Positions 16,703 to 26,378 of a stretch of 64,000 nucleotides of DNA are shown one piece after another. The position numbers were made by a program, and so were the translations under genes. Location: positions 1 to 64,000 of the forward strand of contig NZ_JAAAPM020000019.1 of NCBI RefSeq assembly GCF_009909155.2. The letters are read 5' to 3'. The DNA comes from Flavobacterium undicola. Its GTDB lineage: Bacteria; Bacteroidota; Bacteroidia; Flavobacteriales; Flavobacteriaceae. How positions within the stretch are numbered: the first letter of the stretch is position 1; every line of letters starts with the position of its first letter. A model generated the notes under the pieces. The model was not told the origin of the DNA, did no database searches, and worked only from the letters and a program-made list of their open reading frames with translations.

Positions 16703-18062
16703 TATGCCATTCTTTTTTCTTAGTTATAAATATAAAATATGTCCAAATTGTCCCGATGACAGTCAAAATCATGTAGCCCAACGTAATTCCCATTACTCCA
16801 AAATAATGCCCTAAACCAATCGTTGAGAGACAACAAAGTCCTCCCATAACAACACTTTGTACCAACATCGGTTCTTTTTTATGACAACGAAGATACAGTG
16901 CCCAAGAGCCAACTATATGATTTAATAAAATCGGAATCATCATGAAAAACAAGGGAAAAAAGGACAAAAAACGATTTGCAAAATTTTTACCTCCTATTTT
17001 AATATCAAAATAACGTAAAATAAAAATCAAAGAAAAAAAAGCAATAAGTCCAAAAGCATTTAAAACCGTTGACTGAAGGAGTGTTTTATTAAATAAATTG
17101 TCTAATTCCTTATAATCTTTTTGAGCAATTAAACCCGAAAAAACTGGTACTTTAGTTGTAATCCAACTGAATGCCAATGAAAAAATCGCATTTAGAATAG
17201 TCAAAGTCATTCCCATTTGTCCTGCTACAATAGCTCCTTCGGTAGCAAAAAGTACGGGATTAAAAAGCTGAAAAATAAAGTATCCACTTATCCAACTCAA
17301 GGCTATTTTCCATTGAAAAGGAAAAATTTCTAATCGATAATTTACCTTCCATTTGCTTATTTTATTCCAAACAAAAACCAATAATTTTAATTTCGAACTA
17401 AACAATATCCAAACAGGTACAATAGTAAAAGCTAAAATTGCTGCTATCGGACTTGAATACAGTTTAAATCCTAACGAGAAAAAAACCAGAACTAAAAAAA
17501 GTTGAATAATTTGTTGGAAAAGCCTGATTTTCGCTACTTCCTTAACCCTACCTAGTCCTTCAAAAAAAGCCAATATCGGCGAAACCATTAACGATAAAGA
17601 TGTTGTAACAGATAGTACTAACCACGGGATTTGCCATTCGATCAACCTATCATTCTTTCCAAATCTATCAAAGAAAAAGTAGCCTGCTATTAATAATCCG
17701 ATAAATAATAATATTGCAATTACAGCAAACCATTTAATTGTAAACCGTAATAGCGAAGACAATCTGGAGCTTGATTCTGCAGAACCAATAAAACTGATTC
17801 TGTCATTCCAAATCAAATTGGCATTTTCATGTGCCACAAACTGAGTAATAATCCCTGAAAGTCCTAATTCAAAAAAAACCTGAATGGCTAATATACTACC
17901 AAAAGTATAATAATATCCTTGTTCAACTTTGGTTAAACATTTAGCAATAAAAATTAGTGTTACTACTCCACCACTAGCCTGAATAATTCTTGACAAAATC
18001 GTAAAAGCAATCGCACCGTCAATTCCTATTCTGTTTGACGCCTTCTTAATTAAATTTATCAC
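16695..18062 (-). CDS. wzx: Polysaccharide repeat-unit flippase (Wzx-like)
   Basis: This 455-aa protein has about twelve to fourteen predicted membrane helices, in the layout of the MATE/PST superfamily of O-antigen flippases. The N-terminal IIQASGGVVTLIFIAKCLTK resembles the opening helices of that family. It would flip the lipid-linked repeat unit across the inner membrane for Wzy. The gene starts 1 nt after the rfbH stop, indicating tight coupling to the CDP-sugar genes. Confidence 0.87.
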   Translation of the reverse strand: MINLIKKASNRIGIDGAIAFTILSRIIQASGGVVTLIFIAKCLTKVEQGYYYTFGSILAIQVFFELGLSGIITQFVAHENANLIWNDRISFIGSAESSSRLSSLLRFTIKWFAVIAILLFIGLLIAGYFFFDRFGKNDRLIEWQIPWLVLSVTTSLSLMVSPILAFFEGLGRVKEVAKIRLFQQIIQLFLVLVFFSLGFKLYSSPIAAILAFTIVPVWILFSSKLKLLVFVWNKISKWKVNYRLEIFPFQWKIALSWISGYFIFQLFNPVLFATEGAIVAGQMGMTLTILNAIFSLAFSWITTKVPVFSGLIAQKDYKELDNLFNKTLLQSTVLNAFGLIAFFSLIFILRYFDIKIGGKNFANRFLSFFPLFFMMIPILLNHIVGSWALYLRCHKKEPMLVQSVVMGGLCCLSTIGLGHYFGVMGITLGYMILTVIGTIWTYFIFITKKKEWHNE

Positions 18063-18063
18063 A

Positions 18064-19368
18064 TTAAGAATTTAAATATTCCCTAATCACGTTTGCAATA
18101 TAATCATAATGTGTTTCATTTAATCCTGGCCATACCCCTAACCAAAACGACTGATTCATAATAGTATCCGTATTGCCTAAATCGCCTACCACTCTGTGTT
18201 CAATATTAGCATAAGCGGGTTGTCTCAATAAATTACCCCCAAACAACAAACGGGTTCCAATTTTATTTTTTTCCAAATGTTGTACCAGCATGTGACGATC
18301 AGCAGCATCGCCTTCTCTCAAGGTCAAAAGAAAACCAAACCATGAAGGATCCGAATTAGGAGTTGGTTCCGGTAAGATGAATACTTCTTCAAACTCTTTC
18401 ATGCGTTCATACAAAGCCGCATAATTTTCTCTACGTCTTTGTACAAATCCGTCAATTTTCTTGATTTGAGATACCCCAAAAGCAGCCTGCATATCAGTAA
18501 CCTTTAAATTGAAACCAATATGAGAATAGGTATATTTGTGATCATATCCATAAGGCAGTGTCCCTAACTGTTGTCCAAAACGACAACCACAGGTATCATC
18601 TTTCCCTGGTTCGCAATAGCAATCACGTCCCCAGTCACGGAAACTTTCTGCCAGTTTTGATAAAATAGGATTATTTATTAAAACTGCACCACCTTCTCCC
18701 ATAGTAATATGATGTGCAGGGTAAAAAGAGAATGTAGAAATATCCCCAAAAGTTCCCGTCTTCTTTCCTTTGTAAGTAGCTCCTAAAGAATCGCAATCGT
18801 CTTCTACTACCCAAAGATTGTATTTTTTGGCAACTCGCATTACCTCATCCAAATCAAAAGGATTACCTAAGGAGTGTGCAATCATAATCGCTTTGGTTTT
18901 AGGACTCACTGCAGCTTCAATCATATCTGATTTTACATTATGTGTTGCAATATCAACATCGATAAAAACTGGAATTGCTCCAAACTGAATGATTGGATTG
19001 ATTGTTGTCGGAAAACCAGCCGCAACCGTAATTACTTCATCCCCTGGTTTAATAGCTCTCTCTCCTAATTTTGGAGAAGTCAAAGCATAAAAAGCTACTA
19101 AATTAGCAGAAGAACCTGAATTCACTAAAAGAGATCTATGTGCTCCAAAATAAGCAGCAAAATCTGCTTCAAATTTATTAGCAAAGCGACCTGCTGTTAA
19201 CCACCCATCAAGAGCTGCATCGACTCCCATTAAAATATCTTCTTCGTCTAATACTTTTCCTGTAACAGGAATATAGTTTTCTCCTGCAATAATAACTTGA
19301 GTTGATTTCTTTTTTGCAATTTCTCTTAAGCTATTTAATAGAGAATCTTCTTTTAAATTTTGTAACAT
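18064..19368 (-). CDS. rfbH: CDP-4-dehydro-6-deoxyglucose 3-dehydrase (E1)
   Basis: This 434-aa PMP/[2Fe-2S] enzyme removes the C3 hydroxyl of CDP-4-keto-6-deoxyglucose. Two features separate it from ordinary aminotransferases. In [15 protein letters not shown] the usual PLP lysine is replaced by H220, as in E1. [15 protein letters not shown] (249-263) supplies the cysteines C250, C252, C260 and C262 for the iron-sulphur cluster. An electron-donating E3 reductase is expected and is encoded at 27159-28190. With rfbF and rfbG it provides CDP-3,6-dideoxy-4-keto-glucose, the proposed acceptor for the thiamine enzyme encoded upstream. Confidence 0.95.
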   Translation of the reverse strand: MLQNLKEDSLLNSLREIAKKKSTQVIIAGENYIPVTGKVLDEEDILMGVDAALDGWLTAGRFANKFEADFAAYFGAHRSLLVNSGSSANLVAFYALTSPKLGERAIKPGDEVITVAAGFPTTINPIIQFGAIPVFIDVDIATHNVKSDMIEAAVSPKTKAIMIAHSLGNPFDLDEVMRVAKKYNLWVVEDDCDSLGATYKGKKTGTFGDISTFSFYPAHHITMGEGGAVLINNPILSKLAESFRDWGRDCYCEPGKDDTCGCRFGQQLGTLPYGYDHKYTYSHIGFNLKVTDMQAAFGVSQIKKIDGFVQRRRENYAALYERMKEFEEVFILPEPTPNSDPSWFGFLLTLREGDAADRHMLVQHLEKNKIGTRLLFGGNLLRQPAYANIEHRVVGDLGNTDTIMNQSFWLGVWPGLNETHYDYIANVIREYLNS

Positions 19369-19408
19369 ATTAATGACTGATTAAATCTTATTATTTTAAT
19401 TTTATTCT

Positions 19409-20464
19409 TTAATTATTTTTGTTTAGTTGATTCCATAGCAAGGTTCTATTGATCGCTTCATCAATCGTAAATATTTCTTTTACATTTAAATCTTTGGCTA
19501 TTTTATTAGTATTTGGAACCAATTTAGAAATGCTTAAATAATTCTCTTTCGAGGATCTTGATAAAATTTCCATTTTAGTAGCTGAATGACTTTGTATTTT
19601 GAAAGCTAATTCATTTAAAGATATTGGAGTATTACTTCCTAGATTATATATTTCACCAATTTTACCATCAATTAATGATTTTAAAATACAATATGCCATA
19701 TCACTTGCATATAAATAACTTCTTTCCGTTAAACCATTACCTAAAATTCGAATAGGCCCTCCCAAAATTGCATCTCTAATAAAACTATTAATTGCCCATG
19801 GTTTTTCAAGATCTTGATATGGCCCTATAAAGGCAAATGGTCTTAAAATTATTATAGGTAACCCTAAATTATTTTTATAATACGAACATAAGGTTTCCGC
19901 TATTCTTTTAGATTCAGCATAACAATTAGAAATATTAAGTCCTTCAAAAGGACCAAAATAATTTTCACTTATTAGTTGTTCTGTTTCATTTTTACCGTAA
20001 ACTTGGTGTGAACTTAAATGTACTATTTTTTTTAAATCCTGAATTCTTGATGCTGCATCTAATAAAGATTGAGTTCCTTTATAAAATGTTTCAATTGTTT
20101 TTAATGGATCTGAAACATGTTCTCTATTATCTGGAGAACCTGCTGCATGTATAATATAATTTATGTTAGATGGTAAATCATGTAAGTATCTAACATCTTG
20201 CTCGATAAAATCCATAAAGGATTTTTCGGCCAAGTGAGGAACTTCTTCTTTAAACTTAGCTATATCTCTACCCAGCAAATATAATTTAATATTTATTTTG
20301 CTAGTAGAATTTATATAAGACACCATTTCTGCTATCCATTTACCAATAAAACCTGTTCCACCAGTGATGAGTATTGATTTATTATCTAAAATTGAAAAAC
20401 TCTCAATTTCTACACATGAAGTTTTACAATCCTCAAATACAATTTTATTCTTAGCTAAACTCAT
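19409..20464 (-). CDS. NAD-dependent epimerase/reductase (SDR) in CDP-sugar module
   Basis: This 351-aa extended short-chain dehydrogenase has GGTGFIGKW at about 34-42 after an N-terminal extension, SSHQVYGKNE with the catalytic Ser, and CYAESK as Y-xxx-K. Its start codon overlaps the aldolase stop (TAATG), and rfbH follows after 40 nt. In yersiniose synthesis an SDR (YerF) reduces the ketone left after the two-carbon transfer. By analogy, this gene or its relative at 24224-25276 could reduce the new ketone here. Which one does so, and whether the other epimerises, cannot be told from the sequence. Confidence 0.8.
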   Translation of the reverse strand: MSLAKNKIVFEDCKTSCVEIESFSILDNKSILITGGTGFIGKWIAEMVSYINSTSKINIKLYLLGRDIAKFKEEVPHLAEKSFMDFIEQDVRYLHDLPSNINYIIHAAGSPDNREHVSDPLKTIETFYKGTQSLLDAASRIQDLKKIVHLSSHQVYGKNETEQLISENYFGPFEGLNISNCYAESKRIAETLCSYYKNNLGLPIIILRPFAFIGPYQDLEKPWAINSFIRDAILGGPIRILGNGLTERSYLYASDMAYCILKSLIDGKIGEIYNLGSNTPISLNELAFKIQSHSATKMEILSRSSKENYLSISKLVPNTNKIAKDLNVKEIFTIDEAINRTLLWNQLNKNN

Positions 20465-21474
20465 TATTTTCGATTTCTAATTAAATCCATCACTACCTCA
20501 ATAATAATATCTTCCTGACCACCAACAATTTTTCTTTTACCTAACTCACGGTAAACATCTCTTGGATCCACTTCGTATTCACTTGAAATTCTGGTAACAT
20601 GCTTTGCAAAACCTGAAAAAACTCCAGATAAACCGCTAACAATACTGTCTGATTTAATAATTGGAACGCTACTCATGACATTTTTCTCCGCAACATCAGA
20701 CGCATCAAGAATTTTATACAAATCTATTCCTGTTATAAAACCCATTTTTTCTAAAACAGCAACCAAAACTTCAATTTGTGCATTACCTGCACCTGCTCCA
20801 AAACCTCTGGCTGTTCCGTCAAGAATTTTAGCTCCTGATTCTATAGCTGTAATAGAATTTGCAATGGACATCCCAAGATTATTATGTGCATGAAAACCTA
20901 CAGGAACTTTTAATCCATTAACTAATGCCGAAATTTTTTCTTGCACATCAGAAGGCAAATATGCCCCTGCCGAATCCATAATTATAATTCCTTCTGCTCC
21001 ATAAAGTTCCATTTTCTGAGCTTCTTCAACCAAAACTGTTGCTGATGCCATATGACTCATCATCAATACACCATATGCTTCTTTCCCTCTTTCTCTTACA
21101 TATCCTAAATGACGTTGCGTAATATCAGCCTCCGTACAATGTGATGCAACTCTAACAACATCAACTCCAATGTCTATCGCACTAATTAAATCTCTCTTTA
21201 TAGTTGCAAACCCTGGAATTACGTGAATCCCTAACTTACTTTTGCTAAGATGTTTCCTAGCGGTTTCAAGCATATCTTTATCCGTTTCTTTGCAAAGTCC
21301 AACTTGAAGCGAAGATGCCCCTAAACCATTACCATGACCAACCTCCACAATGGGAACACCTGCCTTATCTGCAGCCTCTGCATAAATAGCAATCTGGTCA
21401 ATACTCAACTGATGTGCACATGCATGATTACCATCACGTAATGTAGAATCACTTATTAATATTTGCTTAACCAT
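20464..21474 (-). CDS. 4-hydroxy-2-oxovalerate aldolase (DmpG/MhpE-type) in a polysaccharide locus
   Basis: This 336-aa class II aldolase interconverts pyruvate plus acetaldehyde and 4-hydroxy-2-oxopentanoate. The HMGL-like barrel begins DSTLRDGNHA (9-18) with R13, metal ligand D14 and catalytic H17. GFHAHNNLG (193-201) gives ligands H195 and H197, and DSAGAYLP and GFGAGAGNAQIE are typical of DmpG. The C-terminal communication domain that binds the dehydrogenase partner is present, and length is normal. It lies 6 nt from its partner dehydrogenase. No dioxygenase, hydrolase or hydratase of a meta-cleavage pathway is nearby, so I infer a synthetic role: making 4-hydroxy-2-oxovalerate for the ThDP enzyme. 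Confidence 0.93.
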   Translation of the reverse strand: MVKQILISDSTLRDGNHACAHQLSIDQIAIYAEAADKAGVPIVEVGHGNGLGASSLQVGLCKETDKDMLETARKHLSKSKLGIHVIPGFATIKRDLISAIDIGVDVVRVASHCTEADITQRHLGYVRERGKEAYGVLMMSHMASATVLVEEAQKMELYGAEGIIIMDSAGAYLPSDVQEKISALVNGLKVPVGFHAHNNLGMSIANSITAIESGAKILDGTARGFGAGAGNAQIEVLVAVLEKMGFITGIDLYKILDASDVAEKNVMSSVPIIKSDSIVSGLSGVFSGFAKHVTRISSEYEVDPRDVYRELGKRKIVGGQEDIIIEVVMDLIRNRK

Positions 21475-21480
21475 GAGATT

Positions 21481-22356
21481 TTATTTGATGTTGTTAATTT
21501 TTTTTGAATATTGTTCTGCAACTGCAATTGCGGCACAATTGATAATATCCAAATTACCTGCATATTTAGGCAAATAGTCTCCTAGTCCTTGTGCCTTGAC
21601 CATAATAACTATTCTCCCGTTTTCAAAAACTGGCGGAACCAATAAACTATATCCTGGCACATATTCTTGTATCTTTTTTATCATTACATCAATCTCCTTT
21701 TGTAAATAATCCATGTCTGGATTCTCTACCTGAGCAAAGATAGTAGTTTGCATATCGATGCACGGATTGGCAGGATTCAAATTTAAAATTGCTTTTGTTC
21801 TTGGGGCATTAGAAAAATGTTTTACACCATTTTCGGTAGTATCCACATATTCATCTAAATTTAATCTGGTTGCAGGTCCTGCACTTCTGGAAGCAATACT
21901 GGACACTACTTCGATATATTCTACATTTTTCTGAGTTTTACCAATGACATGGGCAATAGGAATTGACGCTTGACCACCACAAGTAATCATATTTACATTT
22001 CTGTGCTCTACAACTTCATCTAAATTTACAGCTGGAATACAAAATATACCTAGTTTAGCAGGTGTCATATCAACAACAATCTTCCCTAATTTATCAAGAA
22101 TATCCCAATGAATTTTAGCGTCTTTAGCTGATGTTGCATCAAAAACTAAATCAACTAAATCTGAATTTTTTACTATTGCATTTATACTTTCATCTGAAAC
22201 CTTCACTCCCATAGCAATAGCTTTAGCCATACCTGATGAGGATAAATTTCTTCCAATAAACAACACACATTCTAAAAATTCGGAACGTTGGATTTTAATT
22301 AATAAATCAGTCCCTATATTTCCACTCCCTAATATTGCAACTTTAAGTTTTTTCAT
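21481..22356 (-). CDS. Acetaldehyde dehydrogenase, acylating (DmpF/MhpF-type)
   Basis: This 291-aa enzyme interconverts acetyl-CoA plus NADH and acetaldehyde. The Rossmann loop ILGSGNIGTDLL is at 8-19, and the thioester-forming cysteine is C126 in MITCGGQASIPI. The dimerisation domain NLNPANPCIDMQTTIFA and the C-terminal AGNLDIINCAAIAVAEQ are as in DmpF. It would form a channelling complex with the aldolase. It sits between that aldolase and the thiamine enzyme with gaps under 10 nt. In this context it most likely runs reductively, feeding acetaldehyde from acetyl-CoA. Confidence 0.93.
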   Translation of the reverse strand: MKKLKVAILGSGNIGTDLLIKIQRSEFLECVLFIGRNLSSSGMAKAIAMGVKVSDESINAIVKNSDLVDLVFDATSAKDAKIHWDILDKLGKIVVDMTPAKLGIFCIPAVNLDEVVEHRNVNMITCGGQASIPIAHVIGKTQKNVEYIEVVSSIASRSAGPATRLNLDEYVDTTENGVKHFSNAPRTKAILNLNPANPCIDMQTTIFAQVENPDMDYLQKEIDVMIKKIQEYVPGYSLLVPPVFENGRIVIMVKAQGLGDYLPKYAGNLDIINCAAIAVAEQYSKKINNIK

Positions 22357-22365
22357 TTTTATTTA

Positions 22366-24201
22366 TTAAGCTTCAATCGCAACTGACTTCGGATGCAATC
22401 CATTTAACATATTTTCTTTCAATTCTTCTCTTGAAATAAATGGAGATAGATCTTCTAAAGGAGGAGATATTAAGCTACCATCACTTTGAATCGCCAAGCC
22501 TAATTTTGGAACAAATAATTGGTAGGGATGCATAAATACTTCACAAATTACCGGACCATCCATGTCTTGAACTTGGGGAATAACATTTTCAAAATCTTCC
22601 CATGTTTTAATTTGAAATGAAGGCATCCCAAAGGCGGTAGCTAATGCACTAAAATTAGGACAAGTTACTCCCGAATTACTATCAACACCAGCTCGTCTAC
22701 CATTAAAAAGAGCATTTTGCGTATGTTTAATCATTAAATAACCATCATTATTAAAAACAAATAATTTTATCGGTAATTTATAATGGACTATGGTTTGTAA
22801 TTCTTGCAAATTCATCATCATTCCCCCATCACAGTTCAAACATAAAACTTCTCCTTTTCCTCTAGCTACAGATACCCCAATTGCCGCAGGCAAACCATAC
22901 CCCATTTCCCCTAATCCAGTAGAAGTCATCAATCTTTGATTCTTACCTATTCTTAAAACTTGATGTCCGCTTAAAAGGGCTGTCCCCATGTCAGTTGTAA
23001 TATGCTGATCTATTTTTAAATGAGAATTTAGTCTTTCCATGAACTGATATGAGTTAATAAACCCATCTTTATCAGGATGATCATCTGAATTAAACCAAGG
23101 GTATTTTTTTCTATAATTATTACAAGTTTGAATCCAATCTGAAAAATCTAATGATTGATTTAATTCCTTGTTAAGTAATTTTTCAATAAAATTCCCTGCA
23201 TCAGCATTTATCGAATATTTATATCTTTCTTTATACTTTTCCAATTCGAATTTATCAATATCCACTACAACAATATCAGCATCTCGGGCTAATTCATTAA
23301 TATCATAACCAATCTGGGAAATTGCCATTCTAGTACCAATACAAATTAATAGATCACAATTTTGAACTATAAAATTAGCACTTCTTTGTCCGTAAGTACC
23401 AGCTCTTCCATAAACTAATGGATGATTTGAATCAATTGTATCTATACCAGCCCATGTAACTAAAGAAGGAACTTTATATTTTTCTAATAATAACTCCAAT
23501 AATTTTTCTGCATTTGCAAGTCTAATTCCATTACCAAACCAAAATAAAGGACGTTTAGATTTTTTTATAGATTCTGTAATTAAATCTATATTTTCTAGCA
23601 ATTTTAGATCCGAATCCAAATTTAATTGAGGGAGTTCTGATGGCTGAAAATGAATTATTTCGTTTTCTTCAATATTACTCGATTGCAAGTTCATAGGTAT
23701 ATCAATCCAACATGGACCAGGACGGCCATACTTAGCAATTGAATATGCTTTCTCTAACTCATAAACTACTAAATTTGTCTCAGAAACTTTTACTGCATAC
23801 TTTGTTACCTTTTCAACCATTGCGGGGCTATCATAACCTTGAACACCCCACATTCTAACATCTTTATGTAATTCTACAAATTTTGAATGCTCATTTCCAG
23901 ATATAATAATTCCAGGAATTGAATCAGCCCATGCACTTACTACTCCTGTAATTCCATTTGTTGAGCCAGCGCCAGTTGTAAGAATTGCTGCTGTTACTTT
24001 TCCATTAGTTCTATAATAAGTCTGCATCGCCATACATGCAGCTTGCTCATGATGAACACAAATTATTTCAGTATACCCTTTTTGCTGAATTGAATCAAAA
24101 ATATGTGCATTACCGGCTCCTATAATTCCAAAAACATGCTTTATTTCATTCTCTATTAAAAAATCAGCTATTAAATCGGAAACTTTTATTTTGATACTCA
24201 T
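22366..24201 (-). CDS. Thiamine-diphosphate-dependent 2-oxo acid decarboxylase/carboligase (YerE-like candidate)
   Basis: This 611-aa protein has the acetolactate-synthase fold. The cofactor-activating Glu is E52 in VHHEQAACMAM. The central domain spans about 205-345, and the ThDP/Mg site is NCDGG (456-460, D458) with NND at 484-486. It is embedded in CDP-deoxysugar genes, like YerE of yersiniose synthesis, which transfers an acetyl unit from pyruvate to the C4 ketone of CDP-3,6-dideoxy-4-keto-glucose. Here an aldolase and acylating dehydrogenase directly follow, so I infer that its donor is 4-hydroxy-2-oxovalerate, giving transfer of a four-carbon unit. Branched amino acid genes are absent nearby, and no small regulatory subunit is present, arguing against a true acetolactate synthase. 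Confidence 0.85.
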   Translation of the reverse strand: MSIKIKVSDLIADFLIENEIKHVFGIIGAGNAHIFDSIQQKGYTEIICVHHEQAACMAMQTYYRTNGKVTAAILTTGAGSTNGITGVVSAWADSIPGIIISGNEHSKFVELHKDVRMWGVQGYDSPAMVEKVTKYAVKVSETNLVVYELEKAYSIAKYGRPGPCWIDIPMNLQSSNIEENEIIHFQPSELPQLNLDSDLKLLENIDLITESIKKSKRPLFWFGNGIRLANAEKLLELLLEKYKVPSLVTWAGIDTIDSNHPLVYGRAGTYGQRSANFIVQNCDLLICIGTRMAISQIGYDINELARDADIVVVDIDKFELEKYKERYKYSINADAGNFIEKLLNKELNQSLDFSDWIQTCNNYRKKYPWFNSDDHPDKDGFINSYQFMERLNSHLKIDQHITTDMGTALLSGHQVLRIGKNQRLMTSTGLGEMGYGLPAAIGVSVARGKGEVLCLNCDGGMMMNLQELQTIVHYKLPIKLFVFNNDGYLMIKHTQNALFNGRRAGVDSNSGVTCPNFSALATAFGMPSFQIKTWEDFENVIPQVQDMDGPVICEVFMHPYQLFVPKLGLAIQSDGSLISPPLEDLSPFISREELKENMLNGLHPKSVAIEA

Positions 24202-24223
24202 ATTTAACTTATTTTTTCAATTA

Positions 24224-25276
24224 TCACTTATAACTTTTAATCGTTCTTTTAAAACCATCACTAACTGATACTATCGGTTTCCATTTAAGTCCATTCATTT
24301 TATCAATATTAGACGAATTTCTTGTTAAAGTACTTTTTAAATAGCTATTATTATTTTCACTTAAATGTTTAACAACTTTTAATCCTTTTTCAGGATACAG
24401 ATTAACCATGATTTGTGCTAATTCCAAAATACTGTATTCCTCATTAGGATTCCCAACATTATATGCCTCACCATTATCACCATCAAGAAGAACTTTAAAA
24501 AACCCAATGGTCGCATCTGTTAAATAACAAAAGGCTCTTCTTGCTAAACCATCACTATGCAAACAAATATCTTGCGCATTTAAAACATTTGAGACAAAAT
24601 CAGCATAAACTCGCCCATCATCTAATTTCATTCCTGGTCCATAAGTATGAAAGGGTCTAACAATTTTTGCAGGGACATGAAACTGATGAAAATAACTTAC
24701 ACAAATATTTTCTCCCATCCTCTTACTTTCCGAATAACATGATCTAACATTGGTTGGATTTACATATCCGAAAACATCTTCTTTTACAGGTATTTGTTCT
24801 GATTTTAATTCACCATATACTTCTCCAGAACTGAAATACAAAAAAGAGTTAATATCATTTTTTTTTGCAAATTCCAACAAATTAATAGTACCTAAAACAT
24901 TGGCTTTCAAAGTACCTACAGGATCAACACCATAATATTTTGGACTTGCCTGACTAGCTGCATGAATTATAAAATCGATATTATTTAATCCTTCAATTGT
25001 TGCAGAAACATCTTGTTGAATAAATTCTAAATTATCATTATTAAGATATTCCTTAAACCTAGTTTTTGCATTTTGAATATTCCTAACTAATCCTATTACT
25101 TTTACATTGTTTCTATTATCTATGAAATTTAAATACAAAAGAGATTCAACAATGTATGCAGGTAAAAAACCATTAGCTCCAGTTATAAGAATCGTTCTGT
25201 TGTAAAATTTTGACCAATCTATATCAGATTCATAAATGGTTTGAAGATCTTCCTTTATGATAACATTTGAAGTCAT
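24224..25276 (-). CDS. NAD-dependent epimerase/dehydratase (SDR) in CDP-sugar module
   Basis: An extended short-chain dehydrogenase, 350 aa from the ATG at 25276; an ATG at 25297 would overlap rfbG by 17 nt. It has TGANGFLPAYIVESLL as the cofactor loop, FSSGEVYGE for the catalytic Ser, and SCYSESK as Y-xxx-K. The tail resembles UDP-glucuronate decarboxylase/epimerase-like SDRs. It lies between rfbG and the thiamine enzyme gene, 22 nt from the latter. Together with the SDR at 19409-20464 it is a candidate ketoreductase or C5 epimerase for the branched CDP-sugar; the two share the CY(A/S)ESKR motif and may be distant paralogues. Confidence 0.78.
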   Translation of the reverse strand: MTSNVIIKEDLQTIYESDIDWSKFYNRTILITGANGFLPAYIVESLLYLNFIDNRNNVKVIGLVRNIQNAKTRFKEYLNNDNLEFIQQDVSATIEGLNNIDFIIHAASQASPKYYGVDPVGTLKANVLGTINLLEFAKKNDINSFLYFSSGEVYGELKSEQIPVKEDVFGYVNPTNVRSCYSESKRMGENICVSYFHQFHVPAKIVRPFHTYGPGMKLDDGRVYADFVSNVLNAQDICLHSDGLARRAFCYLTDATIGFFKVLLDGDNGEAYNVGNPNEEYSILELAQIMVNLYPEKGLKVVKHLSENNNSYLKSTLTRNSSNIDKMNGLKWKPIVSVSDGFKRTIKSYK

Positions 25277-25280
25277 AAAT

Positions 25281-26378
25281 TTAAGATATAAAGTCAATTA
25301 TTTGTTCTGTAGTTTTTTCATTTACTGCAATTGGATTTGAGAAAAACAGATTATACCAATCCATTGTTATACTGACCGCCTGTTGAGCACTAAGTTTAGG
25401 CTTCCAATTCAATTCTGAAATAACTTTACTTATATCTAATTTAAGTAACCCTGCTTCGTGTGGTTGGTTATCAATTTGCTCAACAATATATTCTCCTTTT
25501 CCCCAACTTTGTATCGCTAATTGGAGCATTTCTTCTACTGGTAGGGCATCCGAAAGCTGTGGCCCAAAATTATAAGCCTGACTAAAATGTATGGGATCAG
25601 TTATTAAATTGGCTCCCAACAACAAATATCCAATGACTGGTTCTAATACATGTTGCCAAGGTCTTACCGATTGTGGGTTACGAATAGTAACCGGCTTTTC
25701 CTTTGCAAAAGCTTTAGCAATATCCGGTATCAAACGGTCTTTTGACCAATCACCCCCGCCAATTACATTTCCGGCTCTTGCCACCGCTATCCCTTTTTGG
25801 TGTTGCTTGTAATTGTTACTATTGAAGAACGAATTTCGGTAAGAATCAATTACCAATTCGGTGCAGGCTTTACTCGCACTATACGGATCATAGCCTCCCA
25901 AACGATCGTTCTCTCTATACGGATACAACCATTCATTGTTGTGATAGACTTTATCGGTCGTTATCAAAACCACGGAACAAGGTCTATCAAGTAAACGAAC
26001 GGCATCTAATACATTAGCCGTTCCTATTGTATTGACCTCAAAAGTTTCGGCAGGAATTTCATAAGACAATCGCACTAAAGGTTGTGCCGCTAAATGAAAA
26101 ACAAAATCAGGCTGAAAAGAAACCAACTCATCCTGCAAACGTTGCTTATCCCTCAAATCGGCAATAACCGAAGTACAGATAGCATCTCCTTCTATTAAAT
26201 GGAATAAATCATCCTGCGTTTGAGGTTCCAAGGCATAGCCTTTTACCTCAGCTCCCAATAAAGAAAGTGTTTTCAGCATCCAGGCACCTTTAAAACCAGT
26301 GTGCCCGGTCAGGAAAACTTTTTTGCCTTTATAAATATTTTGTAAACTTTCAAAAGAAGAAACTACCATGTTTTCCAT
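25281..26378 (-). CDS. rfbG: CDP-glucose 4,6-dehydratase
   Basis: This 365-aa extended SDR converts CDP-glucose to CDP-4-keto-6-deoxyglucose. The cofactor motif TGHTGFKGAWM is at about 24-34, LITTDKVYHN holds the catalytic T-D-K triplet typical of the CDP-specific enzymes, and DPYSASK carries Y-xxx-K. RDKQRL and RSFFNSNN blocks are as in RfbG/DdhB. It overlaps rfbF by 16 nt if the first ATG is used, 7 nt if the second (26369). It works between RfbF and RfbH. Confidence 0.95.
   Translation of the reverse strand: MENMVVSSFESLQNIYKGKKVFLTGHTGFKGAWMLKTLSLLGAEVKGYALEPQTQDDLFHLIEGDAICTSVIADLRDKQRLQDELVSFQPDFVFHLAAQPLVRLSYEIPAETFEVNTIGTANVLDAVRLLDRPCSVVLITTDKVYHNNEWLYPYRENDRLGGYDPYSASKACTELVIDSYRNSFFNSNNYKQHQKGIAVARAGNVIGGGDWSKDRLIPDIAKAFAKEKPVTIRNPQSVRPWQHVLEPVIGYLLLGANLITDPIHFSQAYNFGPQLSDALPVEEMLQLAIQSWGKGEYIVEQIDNQPHEAGLLKLDISKVISELNWKPKLSAQQAVSITMDWYNLFFSNPIAVNEKTTEQIIDFIS

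Noticed and set aside
20464..24201. Aromatic meta-cleavage catabolic operon
   Set aside because: Only the last two enzymes of such a pathway are present, and there is no dioxygenase, hydrolase or hydratase. The genes are packed among CDP-sugar genes.
22366..24201. Acetolactate synthase for branched amino acids
   Set aside because: The fold fits, but there is no ilvN, ilvC or ilvD nearby, and the location between CDP-sugar genes and the aldolase/dehydrogenase pair favours a carboligase for sugar modification.
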